Source: Candidatus Peribacteraceae bacterium (GTDB lineage: Bacteria; Patescibacteriota; Gracilibacteria; Peribacterales; Peribacteraceae). Taken from it: 64,000 bases of DNA. Position numbers and translations under genes: made by a program. The DNA is taken from the NCBI GenBank assembly GCA_028718905.1, contig JAQUKV010000005.1, forward strand, positions 1-64,000. The letters are read 5' to 3'. The notes under the pieces are model-generated. The model ran no database searches. It was not told the origin of the DNA and saw only the letters and a list, made by a program, of their open reading frames with translations. Within the stretch, counting starts at the first letter, position 1, and the number at the start of each line of letters is the position of its first letter. Shown here in pieces: positions 7,568-16,755 of this stretch.

Positions 7568-9619
7568 ATGCCTAAATCCCTCGTCATCGGCAACGGACAG
7601 ATTCTCGCCGCGTTCGACGATCGGATGCAGATGCGCGACCTGTACTTCCCCCATGTAGGCATGGAGGATCACACGGGCTACGGCAACGTGCACCGCACGG
7701 GGATGTTCGTGGAAGGACGGGGCTTCGCATGGTTTTCGGATCCCTCGTGGTCGGTCGAACCGCGGTACCGCATGGATTCGCTGGTAGGAGAATCGAGACT
7801 CAGAAACGATCATTTGGGCATTGAGCTCATCGCGGAGGATTACGTGCACCCGTTCTACAACATCCTCATAAGAAACTTCCGCATCCGAAGCCTGGACGGC
7901 GGTGCAAAGAAAATCCGCGTGTACTTTCACCACAACCTGTTCATCTACGGCGACAAGCAGAAAGACACCGCCTTCTACGAACCGTTCACTGCTACCGTCA
8001 TCCACTACCGCCAGACGCGCTACTTCCTGATCGGCGGCGAAACGAGCGACCCGGATGTATGCGCCACCGGTCACGTGGGAACCGGAGAGTACCAGTCGGT
8101 GCTCCGCAGCAAAGAACGTCTGGACACCTGCGGCATCGGCAGCTACAGCATCGGAAAAGCGAACTACCAGGGATTCGAAGGAACCTGGCGGGATGCGGAG
8201 GACGGAGAGCTGAGCAACACGACCATCGACCAGGGTTCGGTGGATTCGACAGTCGGCATCCACGCCAATGTGCCTTCGAACAGGGAAACAACGGTCACCA
8301 TGTGGCTCTGCATGGGCAGGAATCTGGAAGAAGTGGTGAACCTGCACCAGATCGTTACGACGGAGGGCGAGCGACGCCTGCAAAGCAACTGTCACAATTA
8401 CTGGAAGAGTCTGGTCCACATGGCTCAGCAATCGTTCGGCAGCTTGAGCGAGAGAATCGTGGATCTCTACCGCAGGAGTCTGCTGCTGATCCGACTGCAT
8501 GCGGACAACAGCGGCGGTATCGTGGCCGCGGCCGACGCGGACATCATGGCGTTCAACCGCGACACCTACACGTACGTGTGGCCGCGGGACGGCGCCTTCA
8601 TCGCGCTCGCTCTGGATCAGGCGCACCTTCACGAAGTGACGCGGCGTTTCTTCGCATTCTGCGCGCGTGTGCAGACGCCCGACGGTTATCTGCTTCATAA
8701 ATACAATCCCGACGGCTCGCTGGGATCCTCGTGGCACCCGTGGTACCGCAACGGCGAGGCGCAGATGCCCATTCAGGAAGACGAGACGGCACTGGTGATC
8801 TACGCACTCTGGAAACACTTTGAACGCGTGCAGGATTTCGAATTCCTGCAGGAAATGTACGAGAAATTCGTGAAGAAGGCCGGTCAGTTCCTCACCGAAT
8901 TCCGCGAGGGATCCACGGGGCTTCCCTTCCCCAGTTACGACCCGTGGGAGGAGCACCGCGGCATCTTCACCTATACGGTTGCGACCGTAGCCGCCGGTCT
9001 GCATGCTGCAGCTCAAATCTGCCAGATTCTGGGGCACCACACGCACTCCGAACGTTTCCATACGGCTGCGGACGAAACGCGGCAGGCACTGCACTTTCAC
9101 CTCTACGACGAAAAGGAGAAGCGCTTTGTGAAGATGATCCGCCGTAAAGACGGACGCACGGTGGAGAAGGACCTCACAATCGATGCAAGCATCGCGGCCA
9201 TCTGGAAGCTCAATGTGCTCCCCGCAGGCGATCCGCGCGTCGTCTCGACCATGGAACAGATGAAAAAGGCACTCACCGTCCATACACCCATCGGGGGTCT
9301 CGCGCGGTTCACGCACGACGTGTACCACGCCAAAGTGCCGCTCTCATCTGATATCCCGGGAAACCCCTGGATCATCACAACGCTCTGGGAGGCACAGTGG
9401 TACATCGCGCAGGCGAAGACCCTGGACGACCTCAAGCCGGCAAGACAGGCTCTGGAGTGGACCGCGGACCGGGCGTCGAAGACGGGAATCCTCGCGGAGC
9501 AGGTGCACCCGATCACCGGCGAGCCGCTCTCCGTGGCTCCACTGGCATGGAGTCATGCGACATTCGTCGAGACCGTCCTTCAGTACGTGGAAAAAGAGCG
9601 TTCGCTCACCTCGTCCTGA
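7568..9619 (+). CDS. Glycoside hydrolase family 15 (glucoamylase-like)
   Basis: Releases glucose from alpha-glucan or malto-oligosaccharide ends. From the ATG at 7568 the protein has 683 residues and starts MPKSLVIGNGQILAAFD; 20 extra upstream residues from 7508 are Pro/His-rich repeat sequence and were dropped. The N-terminal beta-sandwich region is followed by the (alpha/alpha)6 catalytic domain: YVWPRDGAFIALALDQA, QEDETALVIYALWKHF, the acid Glu in PWEEHRGIFTYT, and the probable base Glu in EQVHPITGEPLS near the C-terminus. There is no signal peptide, so action on an intracellular glucan is likely, in step with the GT4 and GH57 genes upstream. Trehalase- or dextranase-like activity is possible within the family. 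Confidence 0.9.
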   Translation: MPKSLVIGNGQILAAFDDRMQMRDLYFPHVGMEDHTGYGNVHRTGMFVEGRGFAWFSDPSWSVEPRYRMDSLVGESRLRNDHLGIELIAEDYVHPFYNILIRNFRIRSLDGGAKKIRVYFHHNLFIYGDKQKDTAFYEPFTATVIHYRQTRYFLIGGETSDPDVCATGHVGTGEYQSVLRSKERLDTCGIGSYSIGKANYQGFEGTWRDAEDGELSNTTIDQGSVDSTVGIHANVPSNRETTVTMWLCMGRNLEEVVNLHQIVTTEGERRLQSNCHNYWKSLVHMAQQSFGSLSERIVDLYRRSLLLIRLHADNSGGIVAAADADIMAFNRDTYTYVWPRDGAFIALALDQAHLHEVTRRFFAFCARVQTPDGYLLHKYNPDGSLGSSWHPWYRNGEAQMPIQEDETALVIYALWKHFERVQDFEFLQEMYEKFVKKAGQFLTEFREGSTGLPFPSYDPWEEHRGIFTYTVATVAAGLHAAAQICQILGHHTHSERFHTAADETRQALHFHLYDEKEKRFVKMIRRKDGRTVEKDLTIDASIAAIWKLNVLPAGDPRVVSTMEQMKKALTVHTPIGGLARFTHDVYHAKVPLSSDIPGNPWIITTLWEAQWYIAQAKTLDDLKPARQALEWTADRASKTGILAEQVHPITGEPLSVAPLAWSHATFVETVLQYVEKERSLTSS

Positions 9620-9637
9620 TCTCTTTCTCTTCCGTGC

Positions 9638-9643
9638 TATGAT
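9638..9643 (+). promoter_or_regulatory. -10 element of a probable leaderless promoter
   Basis: TATGAT ends seven bases before the ATG at 9651. This favours 9651 over the in-frame ATG at 9639, which lies inside the hexamer. Confidence 0.45.
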
Positions 9644-9650
9644 CTACTCC

Positions 9651-10493
9651 ATGCGCACCTTCGTTCTCTCCTGCCTCGCATTCTGCATTCTGACACCGGT
9701 TGCCTGCGCACAGGCGGCTTCCTCGACCGGTTCCGTTGCAACAGGGAGCGGGGGCATCGTGGATGTCTGGGCGCTGCGCCGGGAGCGCGTCGGGTCGTTC
9801 GGATCACAGTGGGCGACATTCGCCATCGTCCGGAAAGGCTGGGTCACGAAGTGGCAGAAAGCGCACGACAAGCTGATGACGCACGTCGACCGGTGCCACA
9901 GTGACGTGCGGAGCGCCAACCGCGACACCCTGCTGCCGGTGACCCTGCAGTGTGAGCGTGGCCAGTTGATGATGGAAAAGGACTCGCTGAACAATGAGCG
10001 GGGCGTCATTGCGCAGTGGCCCGGTATTCCCGAGACATCGAAAACCGCTCTGCTGGACGCCATAGATGCGTTGCAGGACGCCATCCAGCCGGTCATCGAC
10101 GGCATTGATGCCAAGGTGTTCACGACTGTGGATGCTTTCATGAATGTCCGCGCCAATCTGCTCACGCAGTACCGGCAACCCTACTGGATTGCAGCCGAGC
10201 GCTTTCGCGCCGACGCCGCACTCATGTGGCTTGATTCCCTTCTCCTCACGCTCAAATCCGTCAGCGAGGAGGAATTGCTCATCCCCGCAACACAGGAAAA
10301 AATCCTCTCCGCTCTTGTCTGCTACGAAGCGGCCGAACCGCTGCTCGTCGCCGCGCAGGATACGGAAACACCGGAGGCTTCCCTCAAAAATTTCTCTCAA
10401 GCATTTTTGGCCATTGTCCCGTGCCCGTCGCTCCTCGATGAAGCACAGTCTCTGCAAATGCAATCGGCTTCTTCTTCCTCTGCCCGTCCCTAG
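9651..10493 (+). CDS. Secreted protein of unknown function
   Basis: 280 residues with a signal peptide: a short basic start (MRTF), a hydrophobic core (LSCLAFCILTPVA) and a likely signal peptidase I site after ACAQA. The mature part is mainly helical, with four scattered Cys, and I recognise no domain. It sits between the glucan genes and the 47-residue acidic gene on the same strand. Function unknown; extracytoplasmic location is the only supportable claim. Confidence 0.7.
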   Translation: MRTFVLSCLAFCILTPVACAQAASSTGSVATGSGGIVDVWALRRERVGSFGSQWATFAIVRKGWVTKWQKAHDKLMTHVDRCHSDVRSANRDTLLPVTLQCERGQLMMEKDSLNNERGVIAQWPGIPETSKTALLDAIDALQDAIQPVIDGIDAKVFTTVDAFMNVRANLLTQYRQPYWIAAERFRADAALMWLDSLLLTLKSVSEEELLIPATQEKILSALVCYEAAEPLLVAAQDTETPEASLKNFSQAFLAIVPCPSLLDEAQSLQMQSASSSSARP

Positions 10494-10531
10494 CTCCGTA
10501 GGAGCGAAGACGGGTCTTCCCACTGATTCCT

Positions 10532-10675
10532 ATGATCAGAAATGACGACAACGACAACGGCACAATACCGCCTCCCTCGCCCGAACCGCCGCTCCCCGAA
10601 GAGGACGATTCCAATCTGGGCGATGACTTCACAAAGGCGGGCGAAGGCAAGGATCTCACGAATGCGCAGCAGTAA
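10532..10675 (+). CDS. Small acidic protein of unknown function
   Basis: A 47-residue open frame beginning MIRNDDNDNG and ending LTNAQQ, with a PPPSPEPPLPEEDD core. Its stop overlaps the next start as TAATG at 10673-10677, a signature of translational coupling, which is the main reason to believe it is a gene. It is Asp/Glu/Pro-rich, probably disordered, and matches no family known to me. Confidence 0.5.
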   Translation: MIRNDDNDNGTIPPPSPEPPLPEEDDSNLGDDFTKAGEGKDLTNAQQ

Positions 10676-11493
10676 TGCTCTTCTCTGATCGCATGAACCC
10701 CGTGAATCTCGCAGAGGCACTGGATACCGCACGACGGGCCGCTCAAGCCGGCGCGAAAATCGCCATGAATAAGCGAAGCTCTTCGGAAAAACTCATCGTG
10801 GAAGCGAAGGAGATCACTGACTATGTCACGGATGTGGACCGCGCTGCACAAGATGCCATCATCGCCATCATCCGCGACCGATATCCGGATCATCGTGTAT
10901 TGGCAGAAGAAGACGGCGCGGAGGGTCTGGGTGACCCGTCTTCCCCATTCCGCTGGATGATCGATCCACTCGACGGCACCAAACCCTACGTGCACGGCAA
11001 AGACGAGTTCGCCTGCATCATCGCACTTGAGGAGAACGGCCGGACCATCCTCGGCGTCATGGAGCTTCCGGTAAAGAAAGAATCATTCTGGGGAACACGG
11101 GGAGGCGGTGCGTTCCTGAACGGAAACAGAATCACGAAATTACGCTCGACGCGCGATCTGGATGACGCGATCCTCTGCACCAATATGGGAGGGAAATCGC
11201 GCGGAACAGACAAGGTGATGACGATCACGCATCCCCGCTGCGCCTCGCTGCAGAACTACGGCTGCGCCGCCGTGGAAATGTCAGAAGTCTTGAAAGGAAG
11301 GAACGACGGCGTCTTCTTTGAAGGCGTGCACCTCTGGGACATCGCTCCGGCCGGCCTGCTCATCGAAGAGGCGGGAGGAAAATCACGCACCGAACTGATG
11401 GATCCTGAAAATCCCAGAGGAGGCGTGCGTTGTGTCGCTTCGACGGCACCGATTTTCGATGAACTGTGCCGATTCGTCTTCGACAAACAATAA
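10675..11493 (+). CDS. Inositol monophosphatase-family phosphatase
   Basis: A 272-residue Mg-dependent sugar/nucleotide phosphatase. Metal and active-site motifs are clear: VLAEEDG, WMIDPLDGTKPYVHG (the WxxDPxDGT signature) and WDIAPAGLLIEEAGG. Members of this family act on inositol phosphate, fructose-1,6-bisphosphate, histidinol phosphate or 3'-phosphoadenosine nucleotides, and the sequence alone does not decide. The ATG at 10675 overlaps the preceding stop and is preferred; an internal Met at 10693 is an alternative. A spacer rich in dispersed repeats follows. Confidence 0.88.
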   Translation: MLFSDRMNPVNLAEALDTARRAAQAGAKIAMNKRSSSEKLIVEAKEITDYVTDVDRAAQDAIIAIIRDRYPDHRVLAEEDGAEGLGDPSSPFRWMIDPLDGTKPYVHGKDEFACIIALEENGRTILGVMELPVKKESFWGTRGGGAFLNGNRITKLRSTRDLDDAILCTNMGGKSRGTDKVMTITHPRCASLQNYGCAAVEMSEVLKGRNDGVFFEGVHLWDIAPAGLLIEEAGGKSRTELMDPENPRGGVRCVASTAPIFDELCRFVFDKQ

Positions 11494-11529
11494 ACAAAAA
11501 ACACACAACGAATAATACAGAAACAAAAC

Positions 11530-11690
11530 CGTTTGGAAGGGTGGGATGGGAGGGAGGGAAACCCGTCGAAGACCCTGAGCGAAGTCGAATGGGCAGGTTT
11601 CCATCCCAGCTTGGGTTAGGAAGGTGAGGGGGGTGTCGGGGAGCCAAGGGAACCCTTCGGCTTCGCTCAGGGCGAGCCGAACAAGGTTCC
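11530..11690. repeat. Two copies of the CCTGAGCGAAGTCGAA-type repeat in a gene-free spacer
   Basis: The spacer after the phosphatase contains an inverted GGGTGGGATGG...CCATCCCA frame with GACCCTGAGCGAAGTCGAA near 11568 and, facing the other way, CCCTTCGGCTTCGCTCAGGG near 11652. No gene is seen in 11494-11690. Confidence 0.7.
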
Positions 11691-12281
11691 TTATGCCCCC
11701 TGACAAATATCCCATCCCGCCTTCTTCATAAGCTCCCCCAAGAGGAATATCGGCAGCCCCACAACGCCCGACCAATCCCCTTCGATCCGCTCGATCATCA
11801 ACTGCCCCGGTCCGTCGATCTGGAACGAGCCGGAGCGCCCCTTCCACAGCCCAGTGCCGATCCACCAATCCAGCTCTTGAGACGTGAGTGGTTTGAAAGT
11901 GACGGAGGACGTTGACATGCCCTGATACGCCTCGCCGTTCGGCGTGAACACGCAGAGCCCGGAATAGACAAGAGACGTCTTGCCGCTCTGCAACCGGATC
12001 ATTGCACGCGCCTCCTGTGCATTCTCCGCCTTCTCCAGAAGTGTACCGTCTTGTGCCGCCACGAGTGTATCGCATCCGATGATCCACGCATCGGGATGCA
12101 CGCTGTGTGCGTGTTCCGCTTTCATGCGTGCAAAATATTGCGCCCGTTCGGCGGGATCGGTATGCGTCACGTCACTCTCATCCTCCACGCCCGTCACACA
12201 GACTTCGAACGGCACGCCAAGACCCTCGAGAAGCTGACGTCTCTGCGGACTCGCCGAAGCGAGAATGAGTTTGCGATGCAT
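11691..12281 (-). CDS. maf: Maf-like nucleotide pyrophosphatase
   Basis: The Maf/HAM1-like fold hydrolyses non-canonical nucleoside triphosphates. From the start at 12281 the protein has 196 residues and opens LILASASPQRRQLLEGLG, the Maf signature, followed by DESDVT, CDTLVAAQDG and ARAMIRLQSGKT. An upstream extension to 12389 is Lys/Gly/Glu-rich and not family-like. TACTAT lies six bases before the chosen start, fitting the leaderless promoters seen elsewhere. The C-terminus keeps the GDWSGVVGLPIFLL motif. The next gene upstream, at 12397-13056, runs the same way. Confidence 0.9.
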   Translation of the reverse strand: MHRKLILASASPQRRQLLEGLGVPFEVCVTGVEDESDVTHTDPAERAQYFARMKAEHAHSVHPDAWIIGCDTLVAAQDGTLLEKAENAQEARAMIRLQSGKTSLVYSGLCVFTPNGEAYQGMSTSSVTFKPLTSQELDWWIGTGLWKGRSGSFQIDGPGQLMIERIEGDWSGVVGLPIFLLGELMKKAGWDICQGA

Positions 12282-12396
12282 GGAACCATAGTATCGCAGC
12301 ATCAGACGACCGTTCTCTCCTTTCTGCCTTTTCTTTCTTTTTTCACCTTCCTGACCTCCCCTACCTCCCAAACCTTCCTTCCTTCCCACATCTGCT

Positions 12397-13056
12397 TCAC
12401 CGCACCACCGGCTTCGTCATCTCGATGCGATCCTTGAGGGTGGATGGCTGTGCAGAACGTTGTGCGGAGCGGATCTGCTGCAGATCGTTACCCAGTCCCG
12501 TCGGGATTTCCTGTTGCTGATCCACCAGAGAAGTACAGAGCAGATACATCGCCTGCGGAAGCTTCTTGGAACAGTACTTCACGCGAATGGCACGCCGCAT
12601 GGCCAGACGCTCATCGGGGGCCAGATCCTGGATGGTGAGTCCGGCAGCCGCATGGACCGAGCCGGAGGACGAGGAAGAACCAACATCCCCGATGGCGGGA
12701 ACCGGCTGCTTCATCTCGATGGCACTCTGCACCACGGCGATACGTGCCATATCGTTGATCGTGGGGCACCCCGTATTCTCGAAGTACTGACTCTGCCGCG
12801 CAATGCATTCCTTCTGCACGATGGCATACGCTTCGCAGACGGCACTCGGCTGCTCGCCGTCCCTTCCGCATCGGGCGTTCAATCGTGTCAGTGCCCGGCG
12901 TGTCGCCTTGAGCTCCATCTGATTCCCGAATGCCTGATCCTGCAACGTCTCGCTGTAGTGCCCGCCGTCCTTGAGGAACGCCGTGGCCACGGGAACGATA
13001 ACGGCAACCGTGAGAATGCCGGTCGTCATGTAAACGGAGAATCTGCTGCGCTTCAT
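12397..13056 (-). CDS. Membrane-anchored or secreted protein of unknown function
   Basis: 219 residues with an N-terminal hydrophobic segment at about 10-27 (YMTTGILTVAVIVPVATAF) after a basic start, which is either a signal peptide or a single anchor. The rest is polar and helical, with six Cys, a Ser-rich stretch (SSSSSGS) near residue 129 and no domain I know. The Cys spacing (RCGRDG, VCEAY, ECIAR, GCPT, YCSKK, LCTS) could allow disulfides outside the cytoplasm. Function unknown. Confidence 0.65.
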   Translation of the reverse strand: MKRSRFSVYMTTGILTVAVIVPVATAFLKDGGHYSETLQDQAFGNQMELKATRRALTRLNARCGRDGEQPSAVCEAYAIVQKECIARQSQYFENTGCPTINDMARIAVVQSAIEMKQPVPAIGDVGSSSSSGSVHAAAGLTIQDLAPDERLAMRRAIRVKYCSKKLPQAMYLLCTSLVDQQQEIPTGLGNDLQQIRSAQRSAQPSTLKDRIEMTKPVVR

Positions 13057-13102
13057 AGGTGTGTATGAGAAAGTATCACCCCATTGTAGCAGAATTGGAC
13101 TT

Positions 13103-14104
13103 TCAGAGCAATCCTACGGCTTTCCGCACCCTCTCCATGGTTTTGGCGGCGATGGCCTGCGCCCGCTTGGTCCCCGCACGGGTGACTTCCTCGACGAGTG
13201 CAGATTGCTGAGCGAGTTCCGCACGCTTCGAGCGCATCGGACGGAAGTGGTCCAGATACGCGCGAAGGAGCAACTTCTTCGCCTCACCGTATCCGAGCCC
13301 GCCCACACGGTATTGCTCCGCCAAATCTTTCGACTCCGATGCCGACAGAAAGAGCTTGTGCAGCTGATACACAATGCACTTGTCCGGATCCTTGGGCTCA
13401 CTAACCCCCTTGGAATCGGTGACGATGCCCATGATTGCTTTCAGAATCACTCCTTCGTCTCCAAAGATGGGAATGGTATTGCCGTAACTCTTGCTCATTT
13501 TCTGCCCATCCGTGCCCGGAACCACAGCCACCTCCGCCCGGATCACCGGCTCGGGAACAACCAGCGTGTCCTTGCCGAATGTGGCGTTGAACTTGATCGC
13601 CAGATCGCGCGCGATCTCGACATGCTGCTTCTGATCGCGACCGACCGGTACGTGCGTGGTGTCGTACAGCAGAATATCCGCCGCCATGAGCACGGGATAC
13701 GTGAAGAGCCCCACACTGGCCGCAATCCCCTTCTGCACCTTTTCCTTATAACTGACTGCGCGCTCCAGCATCCCCATGGGCGCGACCGTGGAGAGAATCC
13801 AGCTCAACTCCGCATGCTCGAGAACATCCGACTGGAAGAAAATGATGGCTTTCTCGGGATCAAATCCGCACGCCAGGTAATCGAGAATGATATCCTGCCG
13901 GGCCTGCCGGAGTACTGCGGCATCCTGCACTGTGGTAAGAGCATGCAGATCCGCCACGAAGAAAATGCTCTCACCCGCCTTTCCCTGTTGTTCCAGGTTC
14001 GGCCTGATGGAACCGAAGTAGTTGCCGAGGTGGAGTGAGCCGGAGGGCTGGATGCCGGAGAGGACGCGAAGCCGCGGCGGAGCTGCAGGCGAAGACGGGC
14101 GCAT
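13103..14104 (-). CDS. trpS: Tryptophan-tRNA ligase
   Basis: Charges tRNA-Trp. The 333-residue protein carries SGIQPSGSLHLGNYFG (the HIGH-type motif) near the N-terminus, DLHALTT, GRDQKQHVEIARDLA and the KMSKSYGN signature. The length is normal for bacterial TrpS. The start at 14104 is chosen because TACACT lies six bases upstream, and because ten additional residues from 14134 are not family-like. The last helices (TMERVRKAVGLL) are complete. Confidence 0.95.
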   Translation of the reverse strand: MRPSSPAAPPRLRVLSGIQPSGSLHLGNYFGSIRPNLEQQGKAGESIFFVADLHALTTVQDAAVLRQARQDIILDYLACGFDPEKAIIFFQSDVLEHAELSWILSTVAPMGMLERAVSYKEKVQKGIAASVGLFTYPVLMAADILLYDTTHVPVGRDQKQHVEIARDLAIKFNATFGKDTLVVPEPVIRAEVAVVPGTDGQKMSKSYGNTIPIFGDEGVILKAIMGIVTDSKGVSEPKDPDKCIVYQLHKLFLSASESKDLAEQYRVGGLGYGEAKKLLLRAYLDHFRPMRSKRAELAQQSALVEEVTRAGTKRAQAIAAKTMERVRKAVGLL

Positions 14105-14110
14105 GGGAAG

Positions 14111-14116
14111 AGTGTA
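14111..14116 (-). promoter_or_regulatory. -10 element of a probable leaderless trpS promoter
   Basis: TACACT on the minus strand, six bases before the trpS ATG, with no Shine-Dalgarno sequence between. Confidence 0.45.
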
Positions 14117-14143
14117 GCATCCGGAATCAATCATTGGCGAATG

Positions 14144-14800
14144 TCATCGTCCGGCGCTACGCAGTTTCTTGAGGACGCCCTCAAAGACACGCGGCAACGG
14201 CGCCTCAATCGTCAGCTGCTTGTTCGTCACCGGATGCGGGAGCACGAGCTTCGCCGCATGCAGAAAGAAACGGCGAAGCATGAATTCCCGCGTGAAGACC
14301 CGATTGATGCCCTTGTTGCCGTACTCCTCATCAAGGAGGAGCGGATGGCCGATGGCGGCGAAATGACGACGGATCTGATGGTGACGTCCCGTTGCGATCT
14401 CCGCCTCGACCAGACAGGAATTGGCGAAGACCTGAAGCACACGGTATGTGGTTTCCGCCGGAACCACACCCTGCCCGCGGGCCGGGAGCGGCGCGCGGAT
14501 GACGCCCGATTCCCGCGGCATGCGGCCGGCGACAAGCGAAATGTACGTCTTCTTCCAGCCGGTGAATTTTGTCTGAAGCACCGCATCCGCCGCCTGTTTC
14601 GTCCGCGCGAAGACGACGACGCCGGAGGTCTCGAAATCGAGGCGGTGCAGAGGCTTCAAGCCCGGATAGTCCCTCCGCAGAAAATCGAGGAGAGACAGCT
14701 TGTCGGATGTTCCGGCACCGGCCACGGTGAGCTCACCGCTGAGTTTGTTCACAGCCAGAAGAGCATCGTCACTGTAGAGGACACGTCGATGATCGATCAC
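14144..14800 (-). CDS. RluA-family pseudouridine synthase
   Basis: Isomerises specific uridines to pseudouridine in rRNA or tRNA. The 218-residue protein has the catalytic-Asp motif HRLDFETSGVVVFA near residue 52, followed by KTYISLVAGR and TGRHHQIRRHFAAIGHPLL, all classical for RluA/RsuA-type enzymes of the RluA branch. No S4 domain is present; the chain starts directly with a short strand (RVLYSDDALLAVNK). The modified site cannot be assigned. It sits between trpS and a small unknown gene on the same strand. Confidence 0.9.
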   Translation of the reverse strand: MIDHRRVLYSDDALLAVNKLSGELTVAGAGTSDKLSLLDFLRRDYPGLKPLHRLDFETSGVVVFARTKQAADAVLQTKFTGWKKTYISLVAGRMPRESGVIRAPLPARGQGVVPAETTYRVLQVFANSCLVEAEIATGRHHQIRRHFAAIGHPLLLDEEYGNKGINRVFTREFMLRRFFLHAAKLVLPHPVTNKQLTIEAPLPRVFEGVLKKLRSAGR

Positions 14801-14812
14801 CGCAGCAGCGTA

Positions 14813-15070
14813 TCACTTGTCCGCGAACACTGCCGCCAGATCGGGCATATCCTCCGGAAAAGAATGATCCTTCACATCAGACTCTTCGACATCACCAAGC
14901 CCCCTCTGCCGCAACAGGTTGCGAACATCTCTCCGAAAATATCCGCAGTGTTGCTTCACTGAACTGGCCAATGCTCTTACCTCCTGATCCCCCGGCCTGC
15001 AACGGAGCAACCGCTCAAGAAGCTCATTCTGAAGCGGAGAACCGTCTGTGAGAGGGGCATCGCGATCCAT
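14813..15070 (-). CDS. Small protein of unknown function
   Basis: 85 residues, highly charged (RRDVRNLLRQRG, EESDVKDHSFPEDMPDLAAVF), without membrane segments. TACCAT lies six bases before the ATG at 15070, matching the start architecture of neighbouring genes, and it ends 12 bases before the pseudouridine synthase start. I recognise no family. Confidence 0.55.
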   Translation of the reverse strand: MDRDAPLTDGSPLQNELLERLLRCRPGDQEVRALASSVKQHCGYFRRDVRNLLRQRGLGDVEESDVKDHSFPEDMPDLAAVFADK

Positions 15071-15115
15071 GTGATAATGGTAGAGAACTATCGAATGATT
15101 TCAATCGTTTCGAGG

Positions 15116-16729
15116 TCATTTTCCACAATGCTCCGGCCGCTTCAGCTCGGGCAGCATCTTCATGAATGTGCCGTACTCATTGCTCGCATTCCAGATGGTG
15201 AATCCGCAGGAGCCTGAATCGAACACGGCATCGATCTCATCCTGAAGATTCTTCTGCGTGATGCCGTACCCCTGAATCCACGGGCGAAGCTTGTAGGCCT
15301 GATCACCGAGGAGCTCGGCATACCCCGTGAGCGTGCGGTAGACCAGATAGTACATGCGGCTGCGGGGATGCTTTTGGGGATTGTAATAGGATCCGGCCGC
15401 AAATGTTGCCGGGTACGCCATGGGCGAAATGACATCCACGAGCGGGGCGAAGCGCGCGATATCCTGCCCCAAGGGCTCGAAGTTCACGGGGAAATTCCAC
15501 CCGAGAATCGCATAGGTCGAAATGCCGAGCTTCGTGTGTCCGCCCTCCTCGTCGATCACGCGACGCGCCATCGTGAGGAATGCCTCGATATGGTCTGCCT
15601 TCTCCTTCCCCGTAAGTCCGATGGATGCCTGTGCGTACTCCGTGGGGTAGCGGATGTAATCCAGGTTGATCTCGTCGATACCGGCACGCACGAGTTCACG
15701 CAGAATTTGTTCGTTGTGGGTGAGCACCTGCGGATTGCTGCCATCCACCCACACATTGCCGACGCTGCGCCCGGTTTTCGGATGCCTGATCTGCGTCTCG
15801 GGCAGCGCCTGCGCGAGATTGGGATCTTTGAGTGAAACGAATCGGCCGATCGTCGTGACGCCGCGCTCGCGCGCCTGACGGATGACAGCGGGCAGATCAT
15901 AGACCGGAGTGATGAGATCGAGATCGCCCGCAATGGGGGCGGCGGAGTGGAAGAACACCTTGCCCGCCTTCACGTTGAAAATGAGTGCGGACCCCGTGAG
16001 GGTACCGAGGCGGTCGAGCGTCTCGAGAAGGTAGTGATCATTCTTCACGCTGGTCTGCGTGAAGAACACGCCGATTTCCCCGGGGGGGAGAGATACGGCA
16101 GGTGCGGACGGCAATGAAACAGGAACTTCCGGTGCGGGCACTTCCTCCACGGGCACCGGATTTTCGGGAACCTCCGGTTCTTCCGGAATCATGACATCGT
16201 CTGGAGATGGTTCCGAAACCTCCGGCGAAGGAACTGACGGAGGGGCATCCTCGACCGGAACAGGAATGACCTCTTCCATAGATTCCGGAACCGTTGCACC
16301 GGTTTCCGCAGACGGCACGGGCACAATCTCTTCCGGAACCGGAACGGAAACGGGCGGCTCCTCCAAAGCGGGAGCATCGATGACAGCAGGCGGTTCGACG
16401 GCAGGAACAGATTCCGGCGCAGCATGCAGCAGCCTCTCCCTCTCATATTCCTGTGCCTGCTGTTCCACATGACGTTGATTCAGGGAACCGCGATCAAAAT
16501 CCTCGGGTGCCTGCCGTGCAAATAACGGAAAACCCTGCCCGTGCTGAAACAGGGAAATCGAAGCTCCCAGGCCGAACATTAAAAATCCGACGAAGGAACA
16601 GAGCGTGAGTGTGCCCACCCCGAATACATACTGCCTCCGGGAAGACACCAACGCTTGTTCCACGGCATCATGCGTGGACCTCTGAAGCTCCGTCAGACTG
16701 CAATCCGGCTGTGAGAACATGTCGGGCAT
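15116..16729 (-). CDS. Membrane-anchored putative glycosidase (DUF4015-like)
   Basis: 537 residues in three parts. Residues about 34-60 form one membrane segment (YVFGVGTLTLCSFVGFLMFGLG), giving an inside N-terminus. Residues about 95-215 are a Pro/Glu/Val-rich linker (many PVPEE-type repeats) suited to spanning the cell wall. Residues about 220-537 resemble the DUF4015 putative glycosyl hydrolase TIM barrel: GVFFTQTSVKN, IGRFVSLKDPNLA, GIDEINLDYIRYP (likely acidic active-site residues), SPMAYPATFA and IQGYGITQKNLQDEI. An envelope polysaccharide substrate is likely but unproven. It has a good sigma-70-like promoter upstream. Confidence 0.75.
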   Translation of the reverse strand: MPDMFSQPDCSLTELQRSTHDAVEQALVSSRRQYVFGVGTLTLCSFVGFLMFGLGASISLFQHGQGFPLFARQAPEDFDRGSLNQRHVEQQAQEYERERLLHAAPESVPAVEPPAVIDAPALEEPPVSVPVPEEIVPVPSAETGATVPESMEEVIPVPVEDAPPSVPSPEVSEPSPDDVMIPEEPEVPENPVPVEEVPAPEVPVSLPSAPAVSLPPGEIGVFFTQTSVKNDHYLLETLDRLGTLTGSALIFNVKAGKVFFHSAAPIAGDLDLITPVYDLPAVIRQARERGVTTIGRFVSLKDPNLAQALPETQIRHPKTGRSVGNVWVDGSNPQVLTHNEQILRELVRAGIDEINLDYIRYPTEYAQASIGLTGKEKADHIEAFLTMARRVIDEEGGHTKLGISTYAILGWNFPVNFEPLGQDIARFAPLVDVISPMAYPATFAAGSYYNPQKHPRSRMYYLVYRTLTGYAELLGDQAYKLRPWIQGYGITQKNLQDEIDAVFDSGSCGFTIWNASNEYGTFMKMLPELKRPEHCGK

Positions 16730-16755
16730 GAGTGTGCGTGTGTGGTGTTATGCAT

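Noticed and set aside
13061..14038. 325-residue plus-strand open frame opposite trpS
   Set aside because: trpS motifs on the other strand are unambiguous; the frame has no recognisable domain or promoter.
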